NCBI GenBank assembly: GCA_019242065.1 | Contig: JAFAWJ010000524.1 | Coordinates: forward strand, 1 to 7,587 | Source of the DNA: Chloroflexota bacterium | Lineage (GTDB): Bacteria > Chloroflexota > UBA6077 > CF-72 | Length of the DNA stretch: 7,587 bases | Direction of reading: 5' to 3' | Shown here: positions 1 through 4,902 of the stretch, one piece after another | How the letters are laid out: each line of letters begins with the position of its first letter | Position numbering within the stretch: position 1 is the stretch's first letter | Notes under the pieces: model-generated | The model's database searches: none | Told to the model about the DNA's origin: nothing | What the model saw: the letters and a program-made list of their open reading frames with translations, nothing else | Translations under genes and position numbers: made by a program

Positions 1-294
1 CGGCGTCAGCCCTTCGGCACGGACGAGGAGGTGGCGGATCACGCTCTCGGTCAGCTTGAGCGCGCGTTCGATCTCCGCCGCGGCGTTGGGCGGCATCTGG
101 AATCGGCTCAGGATGTACACGCCGTCGCGATAGCGGCCGATCGGATAGGCCAGTCGTCGGCGGCCCCACGCGTCGACACTTTCGATGCTGCCGCCGCGCT
201 GGGTGACCATGCCCTGGATGCGCGTATTGAGCGCCTCGACAGCGTCGTCGTCGAGGTTGGGGTCGAGGACGACCATGAGTTCGTAGTCTCGCAC
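1..294 (-). CDS. rpsF: 30S ribosomal protein S6 (partial, 3' end outside window)
   Basis: This is small-subunit ribosomal protein S6, which binds the central domain of 16S rRNA together with S18. Reading the minus strand from a GTG start at 294-292 gives 98 residues without a stop to the window edge. The protein begins MRDYELMVVLDPNLDDDAVE and continues with the S6 landmarks WGRRRLAYPIGRYRDGVYIL (about residues 44-63) and LKLTESVIRHLLVR (about 79-92), the standard ferredoxin-like S6 fold. Bacterial S6 is usually about 95-110 residues or somewhat longer, so only the tail is missing. No ATG precedes MRDYEL. The GTG is the natural start because it puts the conserved RDYEL at the N-terminus, with AGAAAGGA 13-15 nt upstream. 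Partners rpsR and ssb, usually downstream, would lie to the left of the window. The leader folds around the ribosome binding site (see 309-356). Confidence 0.96.
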   Translation of the reverse strand, partial: MRDYELMVVLDPNLDDDAVEALNTRIQGMVTQRGGSIESVDAWGRRRLAYPIGRYRDGVYILSRFQMPPNAAAEIERALKLTESVIRHLLVRAEGLTP

Positions 295-308
295 GATGGG
301 TTACGGGT

Positions 309-356
309 CCTTTCTGTGGCTAAGACAGCTCCCACGTAGCCGAGGGAGCAGAAAGG
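309..356 (-). promoter_or_regulatory. Structured rpsF mRNA leader that pairs the ribosome binding site
   Basis: In the minus-strand transcript CCTTTCT (356-350) is complementary to AGAAAGG (315-309), which is the Shine-Dalgarno region of rpsF. Directly inside, GCTCCC (349-344) pairs with GGGAGC (333-328), leaving a 10 nt loop (343-334) and a 12 nt bulge (327-316) on the 3' side. The loop contains GGCTA and the bulge contains TAGCC, which are exact complements, so a pseudoknot is possible. Ribosomal protein S6:S18 leaders that control rpsF are known in several bacteria. Whether this one belongs to that family is inference, and I did not identify its conserved CCG bulge with certainty. Confidence 0.5.
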
Positions 357-363
357 TCGGCGC

Positions 364-369
364 AGTATA
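364..369 (-). promoter_or_regulatory. Putative -10 element of the rpsF promoter
   Basis: On the minus strand this reads TATACT, five of six matches to TATAAT, preceded by TG one base away as in an extended -10. No good TTGACA-like -35 is visible 16-18 nt upstream. Transcription would start near 357 and give a leader of about 63 nt before the GTG of rpsF. It lies in the gap between the stop codon of the sulfite-oxidase-like gene and rpsF, so rpsF may have its own promoter even though both genes point the same way. Confidence 0.45.
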
Positions 370-386
370 CAGGGCGGCGTTCGCCG

Positions 387-998
387 TTACTCTGCGCCGT
401 AGCGTTGTTCTTGCCAGGGGTCGCCGCGCATGTGATAGCCGTACTGCTCCCAGAAGCCTGGGCGGTCGCCCGCCATGAACTCCAGGCCGCGCAGCCACTT
501 GGCACTCTTCCAGAAATACAGGTGGGGGACGAACAGGCGCAGCGGCCAGCCGTGCTCGGCCGAGATCGGCTCGTCGTTGCGGGTGTCGACGAGCATGTTT
601 TCGTCGCGCAGAAGGTCGTCCAGACTGAGGTTGGTCGTGTAGCCGCGCTCGGCGTGCACCATCACGTGCGTCGCCTCGGGCTTGAGCTCGACGAGCTTCA
701 TGACCTCGGCAACTGGCACCCCGCTCCAGGTGCTGTCGAGCATCGTCCAGCGCGTGACGCAGTGGACGTTGGCCTTGACCGTTGTGCGCGGCAGCTTCTT
801 GAAGTCCGCGTAGGTCAACGTGCGAGGGGTGGTGACCAGGCCTTCCAGGGACAGGGTCCACGTGTCGATGTTGACGCGTGGGACGCCGCCGGCCTGCAGG
901 ACGGGCCACTTTTCGGTCAGGTACTGACCGGGTGGCAGGCGGTCGGCCACGGCGCGATCGCGCTCGTTCAGTGGGCGCCGAAAGAAGTTGAAGGCCAT
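387..998 (-). CDS. Sulfite oxidase-like (YedY/MsrP-fold) molybdopterin oxidoreductase, cytosolic short form
   Basis: Predicted molybdopterin-binding oxidoreductase of 203 residues containing little more than the SUOX/YedY catalytic fold. The Mo-ligand cysteine is in VHCVTRW (Cys80). Other conserved blocks are WTLSLEGLV (about residues 47-55), WSGVPVAEV (about 91-99) and the C-terminal HGWPLRLFVPHLYFWKSAKW (about 149-168), which resembles the HGxPxRLVVPxxYGxKSxK block of the family. There is no Tat signal, no membrane segment and no C-terminal dimerisation domain, so it probably acts in the cytoplasm, unlike MsrP. The start is uncertain. ATG at 998-996 gives MAFNFFRRPLNER, like the N-termini of the short family members, while an in-frame ATG at 1019-1017 would add seven residues. 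Neither has a clear Shine-Dalgarno sequence. The gene diverges from the GntR regulator with 53-74 bp between starts. The substrate of this short group is unknown to me. Confidence 0.88.
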   Translation of the reverse strand: MAFNFFRRPLNERDRAVADRLPPGQYLTEKWPVLQAGGVPRVNIDTWTLSLEGLVTTPRTLTYADFKKLPRTTVKANVHCVTRWTMLDSTWSGVPVAEVMKLVELKPEATHVMVHAERGYTTNLSLDDLLRDENMLVDTRNDEPISAEHGWPLRLFVPHLYFWKSAKWLRGLEFMAGDRPGFWEQYGYHMRGDPWQEQRYGAE

Positions 999-1072
999 GG
1001 ATGCGTCGCGAGGGAGCATAGCGAACTGTGCGCTAGACTGGTGCCCATTCTCTTCGCGGGCGAGGCACGAGG

Positions 1073-1810
1073 TTGACAGCGCAAGACTCGCCGACGGATG
1101 TGACGATCGAACGCGTCAAGCGCAGCCGGATCTACGAGCACATCGTCGAGCAGATTCGGGCGCTGATCAGCGAAGGGCGGTGGGCGCCGGGCGACCAGAT
1201 TCCACCCGAACGCGAGCTCGCCGAGCGATTCAAGGTCAGTCGGACCTCGGTGCGCGAGGCGCTGCGCGCGCTGGAGATGCAGGGGGTCATCGACAGCCGC
1301 CAGGGCGGCGGGACGTTCGTCCGCACCGCCGACACCGAGGCGCTGGTGCCGCCGCTGGCCGCGGCCATTCTGCGCGGGCGGCGCGAGCTGGCCGAGGTGC
1401 TCGAAGTGCGCGAGCTGATCGAGCCGGGCATCGCCAGGCGGGCCGCGGAGCGGGCGACAGCCGAGCACATCTCGGAGCTCGAGACGCTGCTGCAGCGGCA
1501 GCGCGAGTGCATTGCGGAGAATCGACCCTTTGTCGAGGAGGACACGGCGTTCCACTACACGCTGGCGCGCGCGGCGGACAATCACATTCTTCTGCGTTTA
1601 CATAATGTGATTCTGGACCTGCTGCGTGAGTCGCGGCAGAGCTATTTGCACGTGCCCGATCGGCCGCAGACGAGTCTGCGGGGGCACGAGGCGATTCTGC
1701 GAGCGGTCAAGGCGCAGGACGAGGAGGCGGCGTATCAGGCGTCGCTGGAGCACATCACGGAGGTGCGCGACGGGATTCTTCGCGCACTCGAAGGCCCCAC
1801 TGGGAAATGA
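1073..1810 (+). CDS. GntR-family transcriptional regulator, FadR subfamily (FCD domain)
   Basis: DNA-binding regulator of 245 residues. The winged helix-turn-helix covers about residues 15-83, with recognition helix VSRTSVREALRALEMQGVI (55-73) and wing SRQGGGTFV (75-83). The all-helical FCD effector domain spans about 105-232. The family's metal-binding pattern is present: Asp157-x3-His161, His205 and His227, so a metal-coordinated carboxylate ligand is likely. Relatives such as PdhR, LldR and GlcC sense pyruvate, lactate and glycolate. The start is TTG at 1073 with GAGG 7 nt upstream (1062-1065). A GTG at 1100 is the alternative. The TTG codon lies within TTGACA, which could be misread as a -35. 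The gene diverges from the sulfite-oxidase-like gene and converges on the crotonase genes with only 6 bp between stop codons. A matching operator (TGGTCAGACCA) lies at 3634-3644 in front of the oxidoreductase operon, a likely but unproven target. Confidence 0.93.
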   Translation: MTAQDSPTDVTIERVKRSRIYEHIVEQIRALISEGRWAPGDQIPPERELAERFKVSRTSVREALRALEMQGVIDSRQGGGTFVRTADTEALVPPLAAAILRGRRELAEVLEVRELIEPGIARRAAERATAEHISELETLLQRQRECIAENRPFVEEDTAFHYTLARAADNHILLRLHNVILDLLRESRQSYLHVPDRPQTSLRGHEAILRAVKAQDEEAAYQASLEHITEVRDGILRALEGPTGK

Positions 1811-1816
1811 AGCGGG

Positions 1817-2593
1817 TTACTGGTTGAAGCGTGGCGGGCGTTTTTCGCGGAAGGCGGCGACGCCCTCAGCGAAGTTGGGGTCGCGGGCGGCGATCGTCTG
1901 GTAGTTGGCCTCGAGCTCGAGGACGCGCTCGAGCGGCAGTTCGTGGGTCTGGCTCACGGCGCGCTTCATGAGCGATAGGGCTGTGTGGGGGCCGCGCGCG
2001 AGTCTGGCGGCGAGCGACTGCGTTTCTGCCAGGAGCTGGTCGTCGGGCAGCACGTTGTTGAGCATGCCGATCTCGTACGCCTCGGCGGCGGAGAGCGGAT
2101 CGCCCGTCCACGCCAGCTCCAGGGTCTTGCCCGGGCCGATCAGCCGCGGCAGGAAGTACAGCATGCCCGCGTCGGGCACCAGGCCGATGCGCACGAAGGC
2201 GACCACCAGGCGTGCCGATTCGCCCGCGTAGCGCAGGTCGCAGGCTAGCGCCAGGCTCAGGCCGGCGCCGGCGGCGACGCCATTGATCGCGGCCAGGACG
2301 GGTTTTTCGAGCGCGTGGAGTCGGGTGATGACGGGCACGTAGCGGGCGCGCAGGGCGTCGCCGACGTCGGCCACCGCGTCGCCGGGGCCGGATTGGGTCA
2401 GGTCGGCGCCGGCGCTGAAGCCGCGGCCGGCACCGGTGAGGACCAGCGCCTGGACCGCGTCGTCGCGCTCGGCGGCACGTAGCACCTGCAGGAGCTCGGA
2501 CATCATCGTGCTGGACAGGGCGTTGAGCTTGTCAGGCTGGTTGAGGGTGATGGTCTGGACGCCGTCGGCGAGATCAGTGAGGACCTGGGGCAT
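1817..2593 (-). CDS. PaaG-like enoyl-CoA hydratase/isomerase family protein
   Basis: Crotonase-fold acyl-CoA enzyme of 258 residues. Oxyanion-hole segments are FSAGADL (59-65) and NGVAAGAGLSLALACD (104-119). The two catalytic glutamates of true hydratases are absent: aligned with the neighbouring hydratase, they become Ser113 and Phe133. Instead there is Asp141 in GLVPDAG, the place of the catalytic aspartate in E. coli PaaG (AFSKLGLIPDCGG, Asp136). The tail (RDPNFAEGVAAFREKRPPRF) is also PaaG-like. PaaG isomerises ring-1,2-epoxyphenylacetyl-CoA to the oxepin and can also move double bonds, so isomerase rather than hydratase activity is likely. No paaABCDE or paaZ lies in the window, so the pathway stays open. 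ATG is at 2593-2591, 7 bp after the TGA of the upstream hydratase gene, so the two are probably co-transcribed. Confidence 0.9.
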   Translation of the reverse strand: MPQVLTDLADGVQTITLNQPDKLNALSSTMMSELLQVLRAAERDDAVQALVLTGAGRGFSAGADLTQSGPGDAVADVGDALRARYVPVITRLHALEKPVLAAINGVAAGAGLSLALACDLRYAGESARLVVAFVRIGLVPDAGMLYFLPRLIGPGKTLELAWTGDPLSAAEAYEIGMLNNVLPDDQLLAETQSLAARLARGPHTALSLMKRAVSQTHELPLERVLELEANYQTIAARDPNFAEGVAAFREKRPPRFNQ

Positions 2594-2600
2594 TGGTCAG

Positions 2601-3377
2601 TCAACGGCCCTCGTACGTGGGCTGGCGCTTGTCGATGAAGGCCTGCATGCCTTCGTGCGCGTCTTGTGTCGCGAACAGCAGGTAGAAGGCTTTGCGTTCG
2701 AACTCGATGCCATCGTCGACGCGGCCTTCCCAGGCGCGGGTAATGGCTTCTTTGGCCATACGGACCGACAGCGGCGGCCGCTTGGCCAGTTCTTTGCCCA
2801 GCTTGACCGCCTCGTCAACGACGAGCTCCTGGGGGACGACGCGGGCGGCGAGGCCATGCTGCAGGGCTTCCTCGGCGCCGAGCATGCGGCCCGTCAAGAT
2901 CATGTCCATGGCCAGCGCTTTGCCGACCACGCGGGTCAGGCGCTGGGTGCCGCCGGCGCCCGGGATCAGGCCGATGTTGATCTCAGGTTGGCCGAAGCGC
3001 GCGTTTTCGGCGGCCACGACGATGTCGCACAGCATGGCCAGCTCGCAGCCGCCGCCGAGCGCGTAGCCTCCCACGGCGGCGATCAGCGGCTTGGTCAGGT
3101 TCCTGACGCGGTCGAAGAGGCCGATGGTGTTGCGCATCAGCATGTCGACCGGCGTGGCTTCGGACAGTTCCTTGATGTCGGCGCCCGCGGCGAAGACGGA
3201 TGGGCCGCCGGTCAGGACGATCGCCCGGATGCTGGGGTCGGCGTCGTGGGATTCCAGGGCGGCGACCATGTCACGCATGAGCGGGGCGGCGAGGGCGTTG
3301 AGCTGGCGCGGGCGGTTGAGGGTGACGATGCCGACCGGTCCGTCGGTGGTCGAGAGGACGTGGTCGAAGTCGGGCAT
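2601..3377 (-). CDS. Enoyl-CoA hydratase (crotonase), PaaF-like
   Basis: Enoyl-CoA hydratase of 258 residues, adding water across the 2,3 double bond of acyl-CoA in fatty-acid or aromatic beta-oxidation. All hallmarks are present: NRPRQLNAL (21-29), the oxyanion-hole segments FAAGADI (62-68) and ALGGGCELAM (106-115), both catalytic glutamates (Glu112 and Glu132 in FGQPEI), and IPGAGGTQRL (138-147). The length matches the family. The reading frame is open further upstream to 3584, but that extension is proline- and arginine-rich and unlike any crotonase. The ATG at 3377-3375 gives MPDFDHVLSTTDGPVGIVTL, the usual N-terminus, so it is chosen despite lacking a clear Shine-Dalgarno sequence. It is the first gene of a two-gene minus-strand unit with the PaaG-like gene and diverges from the 2-oxoacid oxidoreductase operon. 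Confidence 0.94.
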   Translation of the reverse strand: MPDFDHVLSTTDGPVGIVTLNRPRQLNALAAPLMRDMVAALESHDADPSIRAIVLTGGPSVFAAGADIKELSEATPVDMLMRNTIGLFDRVRNLTKPLIAAVGGYALGGGCELAMLCDIVVAAENARFGQPEINIGLIPGAGGTQRLTRVVGKALAMDMILTGRMLGAEEALQHGLAARVVPQELVVDEAVKLGKELAKRPPLSVRMAKEAITRAWEGRVDDGIEFERKAFYLLFATQDAHEGMQAFIDKRQPTYEGR

Positions 3378-3425
3378 GTCTGGGGAAGGATACGACGGTG
3401 CCTCGGGGGGAGACGGAGCTGCCAG

Positions 3426-3440
3426 TTTGGGCCTGCCAAA
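3426..3440. repeat. Inverted repeat TTTGG-N5-CCAAA
   Basis: A perfect 5 bp dyad with a 5 bp spacer lies about 50-60 bp upstream of the hydratase start. It is AT-richer at its ends than the surroundings and of a size typical for a dimeric regulator. Its position suits an operator of the leftward operon, but a dyad this short can arise by chance. Confidence 0.3.
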
Positions 3441-3455
3441 GGAAGTAGGGGACAC

Positions 3456-3476
3456 CCCCCGATCCCACCTCGGGGG
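3456..3476. repeat. GC-rich hairpin CCCCCGA-N7-TCGGGGG
   Basis: A 7 bp perfect stem with a 7 nt loop (TCCCACC). No T-run follows on either strand, so it is not a standard intrinsic terminator. It lies between the two divergent operons, about 80 bp upstream of the hydratase start. Function is unknown. Confidence 0.4.
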
Positions 3477-3572
3477 ACGAATGAACCACGTGGCTAACAC
3501 GCGTACGAGCTTTACGACGCCTACGATCCCCGACGGGACTCGCCCGCGGACTGGTGGCGTCAGCGCGGCGTG

Positions 3573-3583
3573 TGGTAAGCCCA
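3573..3583. promoter_or_regulatory. Degenerate second FadR/PdhR-like site
   Basis: TGGTAAGCCCA is one base away from the TGGT-N3-ACCA pattern, within GTGG-TAAGC-CCAC. Its centre is 61 bp, close to six helical turns, upstream of the centre of the perfect site, so it could act as an auxiliary operator. It is weak and may be chance. Confidence 0.2.
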
Positions 3584-3603
3584 CGGATGGGGCTGTCCCT
3601 GGG

Positions 3604-3633
3604 TTGACACGCCTTCGTCACGCGCACGAAGAT
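3604..3633 (+). promoter_or_regulatory. Putative sigma-70-type promoter of the oxidoreductase operon
   Basis: A perfect -35 hexamer TTGACA (3604-3609) is followed after 18 bp by GAAGAT (3628-3633), a weak -10 that keeps the A at position 2 and the T at position 6. Transcription would begin near 3640, inside the FadR-type operator, giving a leader of about 50 nt before the ATG at 3689. The -35 is convincing and the -10 is not, which would be expected for an activated or tightly controlled promoter. Confidence 0.45.
3613..3631. repeat. Dyad CTTCGT-N7-ACGAAG in the promoter spacer
   Basis: A perfect 6 bp inverted repeat separated by CACGCGC lies between the TTGACA box and the FadR-type operator and abuts that operator. 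Its position in the -35/-10 spacer suggests a second protein-binding site, though no regulator can be named. Confidence 0.35.
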
Positions 3634-3647
3634 TGGTCAGACCATTC
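3631..3647. promoter_or_regulatory. FadR/PdhR-type GntR operator in front of the oxidoreductase operon
   Basis: GATTGGTCAGACCATTC contains the perfect 11 bp palindrome TGGTC-A-GACCA (3634-3644). The symmetry extends to GA...TC on the outside with a single mismatched pair. FCD-type GntR regulators (FadR, PdhR, LldR) bind TGGT-N3-ACCA sites, so this is a good fit to the family consensus. It overlaps the expected -10/start region of the promoter, so bound protein would repress. The only regulator of this class in the window is at 1073-1810, and pairing the two is inference. Confidence 0.65.
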
Positions 3648-3688
3648 TAAGCACAGCCATTTTGACCCAGTGTGAGGAGACGCAGCGT

Positions 3689-4900
3689 ATGCACCAGACC
3701 GGCTCGGCTTCCTGGTCTGTCGAGGTCGTCTACCGCGGCATTTTCCAGAAGCGCCTCGCCAACCGAATCTCGCGCGGCGTCGTCCTCGGCGCGCGGCGCG
3801 AAGGCAAGGTCGGTACCGCCTTCGCCCGCTATGGCGACTCGCCCGAGCGCAACGGGATTCCCTCCAAGAACTTCGCCGTCGTCGCCAGCGACGAGGTCGA
3901 GCTCGAATCCTCGCTGGCCCGCTACGAGCCCGAGAGCGTCGAGATCTCCATCGTCGTCGACGACACCATGTGCAAGGGCGTCGAGTCCTGGGCGTGGTAC
4001 GGCGTGCAGCCCATCAACAAGCTGGTGGTGCCCGGCGGCACGCTGATCGTCACCTCCGACAAGCAGCCCGAACAGCTGCTCAAGGCGATCAAGACCAAGC
4101 CCTACGACTACACGCTGGTGGTCGTGCCCAGCCCGGTGCACGCGGGCATCTTCGCCCCCGAAGGCTCGGCCAGCTTTGCTGGACTGTGGGTCGACAACGA
4201 CGACAACACCGACTTCAACTGCATGGCCGCGGTGGCGCGCGTGGCACCTCAGGTCATGTCGATCGATTCGGTGCTGGCCATCGTGCGCGAGCGCACCCAC
4301 GACGAGGCGCGTGTCGCCATGGTCAAAGCCACGTACGACCAGCTCCAGCTGTACACCGTTAAAGCTGGCGAGGGGAGCTCGGTCTCCTTCGAGGAGTACC
4401 GCAAGCCGGGCTGGATGCAGATGCGCGAAGGCATCATCGTCGAGGCCCAGCAGGTCGGCACGCGTAACCCGCTTTACAAGAAGTGGAGCACGCGCACGCG
4501 TCGGCCGCTGGTCAACTTCGACACGTGCATCAAGTGCACCCAGTGCTGGCTGCAGTGCCCCGACGAGTGCTTCGAGGTCACGCCTGAAGGCACCTACGAA
4601 GTCATCTACGAAGCGTGCATTGGCTGCTCGGTGTGCGAAGAAGTGTGTCCAGTGCCCGACTGCATCGCGATGGTCAACGAGCTGGAGTTCGACGATAACG
4701 AGAGCCTGTACGCCATGTACAAGCAGGATCCGGAGGCGTACCGGCAGCTGCTGCAGAAGCACAACATCCCGTTGCATCCTGAATTGATCGAGAAGGCAAA
4801 GAAGACCCCGGCGGTCCACGATGTGCAGGAGCGCAAGTGGCCGGTGGGGACCACGACGCCCGCGGGCGGAGCGGTCCCGGTGGCGGGAGGCGAAGCGTAA
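3689..4900 (+). CDS. 2-oxoacid:ferredoxin oxidoreductase gamma-delta fusion subunit (candidate oxalate oxidoreductase gamma)
   Basis: Fused subunit of 403 residues that carries the two outer [4Fe-4S] clusters passing electrons to ferredoxin. The gamma domain (about 8-230) is recognisable from EGKVGTAFARYGDSPERNGIP (about 38-58), but the usual glycine-rich GxGGQG loop near the N-terminus is replaced by YRGIFQKRLANR (15-26). The delta domain (about 272-332) is a two-cluster ferredoxin: Cys280/283/286/290 and Cys310/313/316/320, each C-x2-C-x2-C-x3-C, with extra Cys294 and Cys325. A charged tail of about 75 residues follows, ending in a Gly/Ala/Pro-rich stretch. The start is the ATG at 3689 with GAGGAG 9 nt upstream. 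A TTG at 3662 is in frame but lacks such a site. It is the first gene of the operon; alpha starts 2 bp after the stop. The fusion and the missing loop resemble the three-subunit OOR arrangement more than four-subunit pyruvate enzymes. Confidence 0.9.
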   Translation: MHQTGSASWSVEVVYRGIFQKRLANRISRGVVLGARREGKVGTAFARYGDSPERNGIPSKNFAVVASDEVELESSLARYEPESVEISIVVDDTMCKGVESWAWYGVQPINKLVVPGGTLIVTSDKQPEQLLKAIKTKPYDYTLVVVPSPVHAGIFAPEGSASFAGLWVDNDDNTDFNCMAAVARVAPQVMSIDSVLAIVRERTHDEARVAMVKATYDQLQLYTVKAGEGSSVSFEEYRKPGWMQMREGIIVEAQQVGTRNPLYKKWSTRTRRPLVNFDTCIKCTQCWLQCPDECFEVTPEGTYEVIYEACIGCSVCEEVCPVPDCIAMVNELEFDDNESLYAMYKQDPEAYRQLLQKHNIPLHPELIEKAKKTPAVHDVQERKWPVGTTTPAGGAVPVAGGEA

Positions 4901-4902
4901 CG

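Larger units (their letters stand above)
3378..3688. other. Divergent intergenic region between hydratase and oxidoreductase operons
   Basis: These 311 bp show no credible gene. Open frames crossing it are extensions or shadows of neighbouring genes. It must hold the promoters of both divergent operons. The right part (3573-3647) carries a TTGACA box and several dyads including the FadR/PdhR-type site. The left part (3400-3500) is C/G-run rich and holds a TTTGG-N5-CCAAA dyad and a 7 bp hairpin. No convincing promoter for the leftward hydratase operon was found. Confidence 0.8.

Noticed and set aside
1811..1816. Terminator between the GntR gene and the PaaG-like gene
   Set aside because: Only 6 bp separate the stop codons and no hairpin with a T-run is visible around them. 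The transcripts probably overlap.
3456..3476. Intrinsic terminator
   Set aside because: The stem is strong but no T-run follows on either strand, and both flanking genes start rather than end here.
2436..3497. 353-codon plus-strand frame across the two crotonase genes
   Set aside because: Translation is Gly/Ala/Val/Asp-rich without domains, spans the gap between two well-recognised genes on the other strand, and has no ribosome binding site.
3378..3584. N-terminal extension of the enoyl-CoA hydratase to 3584
   Set aside because: The added 69 residues do not resemble crotonases. The ATG at 3377 gives the normal N-terminus and a 258-residue protein.
3662..3688. TTG start for the gamma-delta gene
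   Set aside because: The ATG at 3689 has GAGGAG at good spacing. The TTG has no ribosome binding site and would place that GAGGAG inside the coding region.
4837..4902. GTG start for the alpha gene overlapping the gamma-delta gene
   Set aside because: The extra 22 residues are Gly/Arg-rich shadow sequence. ATG 4903 follows GGGAGG and the previous stop.
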